A DNA stretch of 64,000 nt from Cinclus cinclus (taxonomy: Eukaryota; Chordata; Aves; Passeriformes; Cinclidae): positions 6,692,102 to 6,756,101 of the forward strand of contig NC_085055.1 of assembly GCF_963662255.1 (NCBI RefSeq), given 5' to 3'. This document shows positions 11,550 through 22,620 of the stretch, piece by piece; position 1 is the stretch's first letter, and each line of letters starts with the position of its first letter. The notes beneath the pieces are model-generated. The model had not been told where the DNA came from, searched no databases, and saw nothing but the letters and a program-made list of their open reading frames with translations. The position numbers and the translations under genes were made by a program.

Positions 11550-12830
11550 TCTCACCAGACAAACTTGATTCCTTTTCTGATAGAAACAGAAAATTAACGG
11601 ATGAAGGGAATGCTGGAGCTGTAATATATTTGCAACTGAGCAGTGCATTTGATACTGTGTCTCATGAAATATTTCTAGAAAAATTAATTTAAATCAGCTT
11701 GAAGATGAACACAGTCTTCTTAATTGAAAACAGGATGGAAAGCCATAAAGAGAGGCTGACAGGGAGTGGCAAAGCATGGAGTTGAAGATGAGGAGACTGT
11801 AGAAAAACCACAAAGCTTACTCTTAATTTATATTTAATATCTTCACTGTTCATCTAGAAATGGTGAAGGAAACAACATTTTAATAAGATATGCAGATGAG
11901 ATGAAACTAAGAGGAATTAAATCCTCCACAAAAGATGCAAACAGATCCAGAGAGAGAAGCAGCTGGGTCAGGACAGTATAAAATGTATTCAGGGTTAGTT
12001 ACAGAGCAGGAGACTGTGACCAGTTTTCCCGTTTACTGGAACAAACAGATCATTAGTTTTCATTGGTAGGAGGAAAGGAGGTTTGGGTTCATAATTTTGC
12101 ATGTCAGCTTCTGTGAATGTGAGTCTTGAGAGCCTGAAGGCTTATGAAAATCCACTTCTACCCCAGCATGTACAATTTGGATATTTTCAAAGTTAGTGAC
12201 ATAAGGCAGGATTTGACTTCCACATGGGTGGCATTTTCAGACTGCAGTCTTCAGGACAGATGTGCATATTCAGTAATACTTGCTAAAAAAATTAATAAAA
12301 CAAAATAAATAGAATTTGTCTGCTAAACATCTGAAACAGAACTGTAGGTAAATTCCATCTACTCTCTTCAAACGTGTGGGCACAAGTTAGAACCAAGGTA
12401 GAAATGAGCTATAGCAGAAAAAAGGCAGTGCAGTTTGGGGCAGGACAGGTTCAGATCACCTTTGTGCTCTTCTGCTCTTTCTACACCTGGAACATTGTGT
12501 TCATTTCTGGGAAGCTCATTAGCAAGGAGATACTGAAAAATTGTAGTGAGTTCAGAGAAGAGTAACAAAAATTATCAAGGGGATAGGGAGATTCATTTAT
12601 AATGGAAGATAAAAGAAACTAAATCAGTACTGGATGAACTGAATAATACACTCAGAGAAAAATGGCTACAGAGAGATGTTACAATCTAGTTCTGAAAGGT
12701 ATAAATGCCAGAGACAGGGAAGAATTAAGTGGTGGGGGGTAAAAGGAAGTATGAAAATTGGAAATGAGAAGGGGAAACAGATTAAATATCCAGAAAGGAT
12801 TCCTGACAAGGGAAGTCTCATGTGTTGCAA
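11550..12830 (+). mobile_element. Decayed CR1/L3-type LINE, reverse-transcriptase part, plus strand
   Basis: Translated fragments in successive frames match the order of motifs in CR1/L3-clade LINE ORF2. At 11621-11668 the sequence reads VIYLQLSSAFDTVSHE, resembling the family's 'VIYLDFSKAFDTVSHE'. At 11886-11909 it reads RYADEMKL, the relic of the catalytic F/Y-A-D-D-T-K-L box, with the second Asp now Glu. At 12487-12519 it reads LEHCVHFWEAH followed by a stop, matching 'LEYCVQFWSPH' near the C terminus. Around 12690-12720 the text resembles the 'aggtataaat...cagggacagggaagaatt' segment downstream. Stops and frame changes between motifs show it is long dead. It is 5'-truncated, and both ends are approximate. 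Family naming beyond CR1/L3-like would need a repeat-library alignment. Confidence 0.8.
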
Positions 12831-14039
12831 CACTAAAAGTTAAAGTGAAGAAAAAGCCAGATGTGCAGTGCAGGGTGATCACCCAGTCCCCCAGAGAGCC
12901 AGGAGATCACCGTGCTGCCCCCTGCTCTCCCTGGGATGGGCACAAATCCCCCTCTGGGGGTGACATGAGAGCAATGAATGTATGAATATGTATGAGACTA
13001 TTGTTCACTGTGAGCTAAGGTGACAGTATAATTTCTTTCATATAATTTCAAATTTCCTCCAGCAAGCATTTCTTCAGAATGGAGAATTTGGATTCTGGTC
13101 TCTGGGCAATTTTTCCCTTGATTATCTGAGAGACGCAATGCTTGCTGGTACCATGGGACCAGACACACACAGAGATTTTCTTCTCTGTGTAGAATTTCCA
13201 GTTCAATCTCCCACACTTACAGTCACTTGTCATCACTCTACAGAAGCGCACCTTTATACTCTGTGCCAGCAGCATCAAACTCAGGGCAGATATCCTTTAT
13301 GCCTTGTCCAAGCCAATACAGATCCTTCTTCAGGATTTCAGCCACCTAAGGATTGTCTGGCTGATGCAACACAGCAGCTTGGGTTCCTCATCTGCTTTAT
13401 TTTACTTCATAGGCAGGATTGCTTTCACCTCCCAAATATTAAGTCAAGTCCAAGCCTTGTACTAATCAGTGCAGCACACGTGAGCCCATTGTACCTGCTT
13501 TTGTAAAGAAGCACGTGAGCTATCTGTTTCCAGAATGAGACAAGGTCTTCATGTTTTAGCTGAGATCAGCTCTTATGTGTTCTGTATCACCTATGCTCTC
13601 TTCAGGAGTAATTTTCTGCGCATTAGAAAATGTAGTTTGGCCCTCCCCCACTCCTCATGATAGTTAATTAAACCAATTCATGTGAAGTAAACCACCTTCC
13701 ATGAATGACTGAACAAAGGGAAAGATTGGATAGCTGCATATCAACCTTCGTTATAAACTGATAGATCAGAGGAAAAAAGTGGAGATTAATTAAATTAAGC
13801 ATCTTTGGGAGTACTGTTTGCTCCCACCCAAAAAGTAGAAGCCTAGGAGAAGGAGACACACTTTTAGAACAGAGAGATGAATTCTTCTGTCTCTTGCACC
13901 AGGTGAAACTACTAAAATGAGCAAAGCTTGTAGAGAGTTTATGTGGAGAGGAAGCACAGACCTGTTCTATGAACAGTGGCAGCCGGTGGGGTGAACTGTG
14001 TCTACCTTGTTCCCAGCAGCTGTCAAGTGTGAATTCCTA
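12831..14039. other. Noncoding sequence with a pair of E-boxes
   Basis: No gene recognised. The 122-codon plus-strand frame 13138-13506 has no identifiable domain. Two canonical CACGTG E-boxes occur at 13477-13482 and 13512-13517, 35 bases apart, each within CACGTGAGC. Otherwise unremarkable. Confidence 0.5.
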
Positions 14040-14440
14040 ATCTTTGCAGGAAGCCGGAGATGGAGTCAAATGACTTTGTATTATTGCCATTTGTATTCTG
14101 CCTCCGGATATTTCGTTCCTCTTGCTTTGAGTAATATTTTTTCAACCTTGTCTTCCCATTAAAATTTCCTCTTCATTAGAGAGCATTTCAATATAATTTC
14201 CTCCTGAACCGAGCTCAGGGTACAGCCCAACTAATAAGAATTGCATGATCTGCATTATTATGCACACATAATCCATTATAATTGAATCTTATTCCACTTT
14301 AATTGCACGTGTTTACAAACACTGCAGCAGATTATGTATTTTAGTTGATTGTGCCATTAATGATTGAAAAGTCAATGCTATTTTGTGTTAAACCCATTTT
14401 TGGCTTGCATAACAAGTGAAACTGCATAAAACTTCTTGAG
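14040..14440. other. AT-rich block dense in homeodomain-type words (candidate conserved noncoding element)
   Basis: This block holds repeated ATTA/TAAT words, a TAATCC (Otx/Pitx-type) word within CACATAATCCATTATAATTG, and a forkhead-type TGTTTAC at 14310-14316. Dense clusters of this kind are typical of developmental enhancers and conserved noncoding elements in vertebrates. I cannot test conservation from one sequence, and AT-rich DNA yields such words by chance, so this is only a candidate. Confidence 0.25.
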
Positions 14441-15639
14441 AGTCACGATTATTTCCAACTTTCTCTGTTTAAAAGTGTTGAGAAGAGTTCTCCCCAAACT
14501 GAAGCCATACATCTTTAAAATTGCAACACTTTGTAGCATCCAAACCACATTCAGTCTTCCAGAGTTTGGCAGGGTTTTAGTTAAACACTTGCTCTTGGCT
14601 GAATTTGGAAGCTAAAGGTACTTTAGTGACACAGACTTTATTGTTTGCCACGATTTACAACAGCCCCACCACCCACAACCTGAGTGCTTCTGTATTTCCA
14701 GAGAAGAGCTTTGCACCCAGAGCTCACCCATTTCTGAGCAGGCTGAAATTTCTGAGCAGGCCCCCACTGCCTGACTGGGACTTTTGCTTTAGGGTAGTGA
14801 GATAAGGCCAGCAGATGCAGAATTTTTTAGGAAATGGACCTCCTGAGACTTCAGATACTGAGGAGAATTGGAGAATTTGGCAGCACACTGTGCTGTTTTG
14901 GTGCAAGGTCAGTTAGATAAGGTCAGTCAGGATGTTAAATCTAGCCACTGCCTAGTTTGTCATCATATTTTGTAACAGGAACAAGGAAGCCTGATAGACC
15001 AGAAACCCCAGAAGAAAAAAATACAAAAACCAAGTCAATATCTTTACCAAGATTTATAGAAAATGTACTTCTTTTTATGTGTCTTTTCTCAGAAACATTT
15101 ACCCTGTGCAGCTTTAACAGAGATAGAAGTGGTTTATCTGAGCTCTGTTCAGCTTTTCTTTGCATATGTTTATTCTGCTGCTCTTCAAGCCTCTGTGCAG
15201 GCCATTTCCTTACCCTCAAATCTGTCCTGAAGACATGAGCAACACCCTGCTGAAGATACTGACAGGACCACTAATTTTAAGCCTCTTGCTAAGAGTCCTC
15301 AAAACTAATAGCAAATTTTTGTCACCACTACATCACAATTCCAGTGACTTTCCCTTGAGCCTCCCCTGATCCGGAAAGTCAGTGATTAGGAACTGACTTC
15401 ATAGCCCCGAACATGTATATTGTCTTGTTTAAACTACATTATAATTTGATAAAATATTATTATGCTAGTGAAGGAGAAAGGGTTTGTCTGGAGTGGAAGA
15501 CAGGTTTTGGCAGAAATCAAAATGCAGGTGATGTGCCCAGCATCCTCAGGATGTGATTGTTTATGTCTTTGACAATAAATAATACATCACAAGCACTGAC
15601 AAATGGAGCTTCACAAAAGTCTTGTGAACTAAATCAGCA
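14441..15639. other. Noncoding sequence with a short local duplication
   Basis: No gene recognised. ATTTCTGAGCAGGC occurs at 14730-14743 and again at 14748-14761, period 18, a small tandem duplication. Open frames here (14957-15238 plus, 14941-15219 minus, 15160-15369 plus) overlap each other and have no recognisable content. Confidence 0.5.
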
Positions 15640-15765
15640 GCTGTTACCCAGGACAGAGAGGGAGATGGGGCATAAAAGGTTAAGGATCTTGACCAAGAGG
15701 ACACAGCAACCTGTGGCAAAGTTCAGCTCCTGGTCTGTGCTGGGAACCACAAGCCCTTTCCCTCC
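15640..15765 (+). repeat. MIR-like ancient SINE remnant
   Basis: The passage from about 15665, with AAAAGGTTAAGGATCTTGAC, then GAGGACACAGCAACCTGTGG and a following 'caaagttcagctcctggtc', parallels the classic MIR/amniote core 'agaggttaagtgacttgcccaaggtcacacagcaag..gtggcagagctggga'. The order and spacing of the blocks agree, with substitutions spread throughout, as expected for an old insertion. It lies inside the plus-strand frame 15557-16108, which argues against that frame being a gene. Confidence 0.5.
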
Positions 15766-17211
15766 CATTTCCCTTTTAGCTACCAGCTGCAAAGAGTGGC
15801 CACTAATAATGTTTTTGGATACTAAGTTGTCAGAGGATGTGAAACCAGGACATAAATTAATGACTTTAATGCTCTGTGATGGATTTACAGAGAATCTCAG
15901 AGGCTTTAGTTTGGACGAGCTGGGTTCTGCCATGCCTTATTGTTTCATCTATTGGATTTTTGATAAATATAAAGCTCTCCAGTGGGACTGGGGATCTGAA
16001 GGGTTTTGGGGTGGAATTGAGAGATATGGTATGATTCTGTGTTTATACCAGGAAGGCTTTTGTTTTGTGCTTTTAGGGATTTGGGCAGGAACCATGCCCT
16101 TCTCTTAAATTGTTTTCCATTATGACTCAGAATAAACTTACTGCATTGTTTAAGCTCTTTTCTAGGCATCACAAAACGTTTAAACATTTTGTGTTGAAGT
16201 ATGAGGTTCTGTCCCCCTTTACACAGGTGTGTAAGATTCTAGATCGGGGGTATGCTGATAATGCAGAGGTGATCTTGTAGATGTTTATGTTTACTACTAT
16301 TTATGGCAGTTTGCTGTGATTTGAAAATACTTTGGGCTGAATCTGGCTAATTCACATAGCCTGGATGCAGTAAATGCAGGATTTCATTGCTCTGCCTTAC
16401 CCTTTCCTCCTTCTTCCTTCCCTCCATGGATGACATCCTGGTGCCCTGTCCACATCTGTACTGTACAGCTCAGTGCAAAGTGGCCACTACCATAGTGAGC
16501 ATTTCTGTTGAGGTTTGCACTCAAGCCAAGAATTTTTTTGTGCTTTTAGGGCAGAGGACGTCAGCATGCCCCTCTGTAGTCAGGACCCAGTGCTGAGGAA
16601 ATGCTTTACTCTCCTGTGATGAGAAGTGTGGCAGAAGTGAAAAGCATCACTATATTCTTGCAGTCCTTTCAAAGCAGTCCCTGTGGGAGCTGACATTTGA
16701 AGGATTCCCTGCATGTGGTGAGGTGTGGTGTCAGCCAGGGAAGCCAGGATTCATGAACAGTGGCTCACAGGTACTTTGTGAGGAGCTAAAGCTTTTGTTT
16801 GTGGGGAACAGTTCTGCAGAGCTCTGGAAGGAGCAGCTCTGCAGCTACCGAAGAGCTGGTACAAGGTCAGAGCCTTTAGAAAGGGCAAAGAGACAATAAA
16901 CCATGCACTCATTGCCTGTGTGCGTTTGCATGCATGTGCATATACAAGTAGGTCTGTGGGTGTAATTAACTCCTCCTTCCTGGGTGCATTTGGAAAACAA
17001 AGTGTCAAGCTGCAGAATACACCCTCTTCCTTGTGTAAGCATAACTACATAAACCTCAAAAGAGGAAAGAGGAGGGATTTAAAGCACTGCAAAAGGCTGT
17101 TTTGAGGCTGAATCCCTTGCAAAATCCTTGTGCTAAATCAAACCTGCTTCAGTTAAATAAGCTCATACACTCCTCCATCATACAAACTATTAGTTTTACA
17201 CTCTCAGTACT
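15766..17211. other. Noncoding sequence, nothing specific recognised
   Basis: Mixed-composition DNA without a recognisable exon. Around 16338-16375 the words GGGCTGAATCTGGC recall a segment of old reptile/bird repeats, but the match is too short to annotate. Confidence 0.5.
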
Positions 17212-17230
17212 AAAAAAAAAAAAAAAAAAA
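17212..17230. repeat. Poly-A tract
   Basis: Nineteen consecutive A residues. No retrocopied gene or SINE body is recognisable immediately upstream, so it is best called a mononucleotide repeat. Confidence 0.9.
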
Positions 17231-19422
17231 GGTCAAAAGTATTTTCACTGATTTTAACCTGGCAAAGGTATTTGCTACTGTCCTGAGGTGTATCTGCCAA
17301 GCTTCAGGGCCAAATTTTTATGCTTGAAGCTTTGTACATACAAACCTCTGGGAGGCAAAAACCCCCGAGTTATCTGATGAGTTGGCACCGTCTTAACTAG
17401 TGTTGAGCAGCTGGAGAATCTGGAAATCACATCAGACTTGGGGTCTGTGGGGAAAAGAGGAAATTCTGAGGTTACCAGAGTCTTGCCATAAAAGGAACAA
17501 ATTAAAGGGAGAGGTGAGCAGGCAGAGCACTTCAAAGATGGAATAGTCTACAGACAACAAAGAGTGTTGATAAGGCCATTAAAGGCCAGCTAGCAGAGTG
17601 ATTAATGGAATGGAATTGCCTTTTGATTCTTGGGACTAACAGTCAATTGCATCCCAATGGGATCACCAGAGATCTGAGCACAGAAGTCAAGCCATCACTG
17701 AAAGTCTGCATTTATTCCCACTGCCCTCCCAAATACCTCTCCTTCCAGCAAACGCTGATTAGCTGAACTTCCCAGATCTACTGGGATTTTAGTGGTCGAG
17801 GTTGGTGGAAGAGGGAAAAAAACAGAGAAGCAGAGGAATAGGATTGGTGGCATGTGGAGCTGGAAGGAAATATCTGGAGTTCATTGAGTGGAACCCTGGA
17901 TGTGAGGACAGCTCAGGTCCCAGCCCCAGGAATTCCCCGAAGTCCTGGGAACACTTGCAATGCAAACCCCATGGCCAGGGTGGGAGGTCACATCTCAGCA
18001 CAAATGTTTTCTGTCCCTGCTAGGCAGAGTGGAGCAGCTTTAAGCTCATACCCAGGAGCAAATGGAGGGGCTTTCAAGCACCAGAAATACCCAACGATTA
18101 ACTCAGCAGTGACTGAAATAAAATAAGCATCATGCATGGAAGAATGTTTGGCATGTTTCCAGGTTTTAGCAAATACAAAACCCCATCAGTCTAAAGAAGC
18201 ATTAGGAGTTTATGATGTGGAAATAACTGGCTGGTGTGTGACGCATTTCCAGCTTATGGTGAGCCATCTATTAGAAGAAAATGTTTCAGACATTCTGGGG
18301 CAGGACTCAACCTCCCTGCTACAGGCCAAATGCCATGGACATGAGGTGAGTGTTTCAGAAACAGAATATCCTGCCATGTGCAGAGAGGGAAGAGATCAGG
18401 GAACATTAGGCATAATTACTTCTCAGCTGTTCAGTGCTCAGATGAGGTGATGGGGAAAAGTCTTCTGTAATAGCTGAGTTTGGGCAGCTTCTGTCTGCTG
18501 TAGTGATACGTTTGCTGGCTTCCTCTCACTCTGAGGCACCCACTGGATGCACAGAAACCTTTTACAATTTGACCATTTGACTTGAAGAAAGTGCTCAGAG
18601 GAAAAAGGCATCTGCCGAAATGGCAGGAGTGAGTGAACTGTTCTCGGTGCATCTATTTTAAGGAAAAAAAAAAAAAAAGGGTGGCTTAGTCATGTGCAAC
18701 AATCAAGGTCAGCATGACCTTGGGTTTGCATAGCAGCACTCCATCCTCTCCAGTGGAGTCAGGGAATGCAGAGCATTCCATGGACACCACCTGGTTTTAC
18801 AAACATCTTCAGCATCAGGAAAAATACTTGCTTTACAAAGGAGCAAACCAAAACCCAAGGAAATGCCCAAGAATCCAAAAGCACATCCAGCAGTGACAAA
18901 CTATGGTTGCCAGTCCATCTCTGCATCCTCCTTGGGAGTAAGCTGGGGGAAAGTATCAGTATGTCACTGTCAAAAGAGGGCAATGAATCCTTCATCACCA
19001 GAATAACTCCAAAGGTATTCACAAGCACTACAGCAATTTCCTTATTGGGCACTTTCTGAAGAGTGCTCCTCTAGAGAAGTTCATCATTGGAAGAAAATCT
19101 CAGATAGTTTCAGGAGGGCAAGTCTCCTCCTTCCATAACCCTGGAGGTGCAGGAGATGCCCAAACGTGTCGGCATTCTTCATGGTGGTAGCAGACCCAGC
19201 GGTGCACCTCTGACTCCAAGAAATGCTGGCTTTCATATAGAGAATAAAATGGAAGCCAAAACTCAACTCAGTCAAGCTGAAAAATGAGCCTGTATCTATT
19301 TTATTCCCCTTCTTTTAAACACTAATTTTCTGTCCTGTGGGTCTTTTTAATTCTTCTCTCTGCTATTTTTGTCAAAGACAAGATTTGTGCTTTTTATTTA
19401 GCACAGTCTTTTCAGTTTCACT
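17231..19422. other. Noncoding sequence with a short A run
   Basis: No gene recognised. A run of A lies at 18664-18678. Two overlapping 97-codon frames on opposite strands (18766-19059 plus, 18759-19052 minus) mirror one another and neither has a recognisable domain. There is no transposon I can name. Confidence 0.5.
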
Positions 19423-19582
19423 GGAAAAAAAAAAGAGAAAGGAAAAAAAGAAAAAGAAAAAAAAAGAAAAAGAAAAAGAAAAAGAAAAAGAAAAAGAAAA
19501 AGAAAAAGAAAAAGAAAAAGAAAAAGAAAAAGAAAAAGAAAAGAAAAAGAAAAAGAAAAAGAAAAAGAAAAAGAAAAAGAAA
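19423..19582. repeat. (GAAAAA)n hexamer array
   Basis: An A-rich purine tract becomes a regular GAAAAA repeat of roughly 19 to 20 units from about 19465, with one five-base unit near 19537. Open frames across it encode Lys/Glu (plus) or Phe/Leu/Ser (minus) repeats and are artefacts. All-purine tracts like this can adopt unusual helices and are prone to slippage and to sequencing error. Confidence 0.95.
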
Positions 19583-20027
19583 CAGTTGTGGCCATATCAG
19601 TGCCAGCTACAAAGGACTACACGGAAGATTTTTCTGCTGAAGAAACCATATTAGGTGACACACAGCACCAAAGGAAGGGAGGTTTGGTCCAAGCTCTTTA
19701 CTTTTGGGCAGGTTTATTTTCCCATTTTTAACCCTGTGACATTAAGAGCCTTCCCTGAAGTAAATGTTCACTCTTCTCTCCTGAAGTACCAGGACTTCTC
19801 AAATGCATGTAGGATCTGGACACTCACACGCACACTTGTTTCCATTTCAGACAATACCACCTGGACAAGGTGCACTTAACTCTTCAGGGCCTTCATGAAA
19901 GAAAAGGTTCCGACAGTTGCAGGAAGAGTTCCTTTTGCTTCCTGACTTGAATATCATAGTAAATTTATGGATTTTGCAAGTACCTTCATGCTCAGAAGGC
20001 AGGATCTGTTGCAGGATGAGTTTTAAT
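19583..20027. other. Noncoding sequence upstream of a CR1 end
   Basis: Unique DNA without a recognisable feature between the GAAAAA array and the CR1 element. The open frames 19847-20182 (minus) and 19917-20210 (plus) run into the CR1 and are not genes. Confidence 0.55.
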
Positions 20028-20365
20028 ACAGAATCACAAAATGTCTTAAGTTGGAGGGGACCAACAAGGATTATTGAGTCCAATTCCTGGCCACGTACAG
20101 GATACCCTAAAAACCACACCCTGTGCCTGAGAGCCTTGTCCAAATCCTCTTGGAGGTCTGGAAGCCTTGGGGCTGTGACCACTTGGCTGGGGAGCCTGTC
20201 CAGTGCCTGACCACCCTCTGGGTGAAGAATGTTTTTCTGATATTCAGCCTAAACCTCCCCTGACACAGCTCCAGCCATTCCCTTGGGTCCTACTCACCAC
20301 AGGGAAAGAATCAGTGTCTACCCCTCCTCTTCCCTCAGAAAGGGGAAGCTGAGGAGATGTTTGCT
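20028..20365 (-). mobile_element. CR1 LINE, 3' end, minus strand
   Basis: Reading the plus strand, the segment begins with ACAGAATCACAAAATG, the reverse complement of the CR1 3' terminus. It continues with the family landmarks GTTGGAGGGGACC, TTGAGTCCAATTCCTGG, CACACCCTGTGCCTGAGAGC, GTGACCACTTGGCTGGGGAG, CCACCCTCTGGGTGAAGAAT and CCTAAACCTCCCCTGACACA. The element therefore runs right to left and is truncated at its 5' (right) side, the usual fate of CR1 copies. Preservation is much better than in the other LINE pieces here, so it is the youngest of them. Its wording is that of CR1 subfamilies frequent in songbirds (from memory). This is the main evidence that the DNA is avian. Confidence 0.93.
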
Positions 20366-22249
20366 CAGTCAACAATTCCTTGACTAGCAATGTTGCTGCC
20401 CCAGTCACTCTAAAAATAGGACAAGAGCTACTTTCATGGACAACATGGCATTTTAGCCATGCTGTTCCCAGCTAGCCTGCTTTACATGAGCTAAAGAGAC
20501 ATCTATTTTGTGCCAGTAGAAGGAGAACATTTCCCCATGAGAATTCTGCTGAGAAGGATCATTGTGGCATGGAGCTATGGCATTTTCCAACATATATGAG
20601 CAAGCCCTGCCAAAGTACCAGGGCAGCCTCACTTTGTGTCCTGCAGCAGCACAGCCCTGACCTGGCATGGCATCCCTGTGCCGTGGTGGGATTAGCAGGA
20701 GGCCAGACCTGGGCTAACAGCCCTGCAGGGCTCAGTGTGGTTAGGCTGGGGGAAAAGGGAGCTGCTGACTCTCTGCAGGAGCTGTGCCTGCGAGTCCTGT
20801 GAGCACTGGGCTGTGAGCAGCACTGCAGCAGAGCAGCAGCCCTGCCTGCAGCAATCCTCAGTGCACCTGGGGATGCCACAGCCCTCCCAGGGACATGGCT
20901 GGGTTCAGTGCTGTTCCCTGAGCAAAGTGGCAAGAGCTGAGGGTCACCTACTGAGGGACTCAGGAGGGAAAACGGGAGAAGAATTGCCAATGCTGAGCTG
21001 ATGCCTGTCTGCTCCTCCTGCTGATGCTGTTTCCTGGGAGTTGAGGATCAGACCAGTTCTATTTTCAGGATTTAGATAAAACTTTCAGTCACAGGTCATG
21101 ACTCCCTCAGTTACAAGGGATTCTGACCATTTTTCCTGCTGGGTGGGAACAAGACAGCAGCTGCTCTGCTGTGCCTGCCAAGCTCTGTCCTGCCTGGATG
21201 AAGTGCCCAGCTCAGGGAAAGCTGCTTCCTTCATCCAGAGGCCATAAAGATGCTGACACCACAAACGTGCACACCAGGGATGTTCATGCATGGTCTCCCA
21301 GAGCTGGCCTTCAGTACACAGAGATACTCAGTACATATTGTCCATATTCCTGACTGGTGCAAAGTCTCTTTCCTGTGCCCTCCTCAGACACTGCCTTGCA
21401 AAGCACAGGATTTCACAGAATCACTGCAAAACAGGAGATCTCCTGACAGGAGCAGAAAAACAGAGGGTTGGGAGAGGGTTCTGCATCACTGAGCTCAATT
21501 GCCTGCAGTCACAGGCCATCATTTCATAAGATCCCCTTCATCCAGCAGTGTAGCTGTTACCATAAAACTGGTTTTACCTAGTTTACATAGTTTGCTTTCT
21601 TTACCTCCACCTCTTTGTCAAGAGGACTAATTTAATGCCTCATTCTTCTGAGGCATGAAATCTTCCCAAAATTTCCAGTCTTCTACCTATTTGTTCTTGT
21701 TTCTTGTGCCAATGCTGTTCTTGATTTGAAATAGCTCTTCCCACCCTCCAGCCTTAGCCCTCCTCCCCACTGCATCTATAGACAGCAATGACATCTCTCA
21801 AAGCCATAGGCAGGAAAGGCTGCATTTGCTGCACTTCTCTGCAGCTGTTTCTTGTTTTAACAGACCTTTTCTGAGTTTCTGTGCCAGGACTGACTGCCTG
21901 GTGCTCCAGGTAAGATCTCATCAAGCCCTGGAGCAGGGATGTTCATGCTGGATGTCTGATGCATCATCATAGATTCACAAAGTCTCTAGGGGCATGCCAG
22001 AAGATCTGACTTCACTTTTTTCTCTATCATTTTGAAAGGATAAGCCCCATTTCATCATGTCAGGATTCTATCAGTGCCCAGCCTTGCCCTTCATATGATC
22101 ACATCCTTCTTCACACTTTCATCTCTCCTGCTGCAGCCTTCAAGTCTATCCCATTTGTGGAATAGTTTTCTGACCCTCCATTGTTGTGCTTATCCACCCT
22201 GATTTCATCTCAGCCACAAATTTTGAAGCAATGTTCTTTTTGTATCAGG
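20366..22249. other. Noncoding sequence, locally GC-richer
   Basis: The part from about 20560 to 21000 is richer in G and C than its surroundings and has overlapping open frames on both strands, none with a recognisable domain or with the CpG density of a promoter. Short CR1-like words occur near 21408 (TTTCACAGAATCACTG) and 21966 (CATAGATTCACAAAGTC) but do not extend into alignable CR1 sequence. Confidence 0.5.
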
Positions 22250-22620
22250 AAAATTAGAATTATAAATGCAATCAATCTCCGTCACCAACACTCAAGGGAC
22301 ACCAGGGTCACCACTACACCCCAAAATTTCCCAAAATATACTCTCCATAGTTCTCCAGTCATTTCCTGCACAGTTCCACTAATCCCTGTTTTCTGTAGTT
22401 TGACTAATCTTGCCACCATGTCAAATACACTGTAGAAGTCCAGAGAGATTAGATCTACTGCACTGCTTTTGTTAAGAAAATCAATTATCCTATCAAATAA
22501 AATAATCAAATGCATCTGACACAACACTGCTCTGGTAAAGCTTTGCTGCATTCTTTCCTTCATAAAGAAGTCCTTTTACCTCCTGAAGCTTTATATAACT
22601 TTGAGGTCAGACAAACCAGC
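22250..22620 (-). mobile_element. Decayed CR1/L3-type reverse-transcriptase fragment, minus strand
   Basis: The minus strand encodes, at 22414-22461, AVDLISLDFYSVFDMV, an evident relic of the LINE reverse-transcriptase block 'AVDVIYLDFSKAFDTV'. It is preceded by IIDFLNKSS, in the position of the family's 'ITDFLDKG' segment. The downstream catalytic A-D-D box is not present in readable form, so the copy is truncated or eroded. Unlike the 11550-12830 element, one reading frame stays open across this piece for about 94 codons (22282-22563), but the key residues are changed and there is no start context, so I call it a pseudogene fragment. Boundaries are approximate. Confidence 0.7.

Noticed and set aside
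15557..16108. 183-codon plus-strand open frame
   Set aside because: It runs straight through a MIR-like SINE remnant and has no recognisable domain.
19423..19582. Lys/Glu-rich coding region on the plus strand (19337-19654)
   Set aside because: Most of the frame is the (GAAAAA)n repeat; the flanks have no recognisable protein content.
21400..21990. Additional CR1 ends near 21408 and 21966
   Set aside because: Only about 15 bases look like the CR1 terminus in each case and the following sequence does not continue as CR1.
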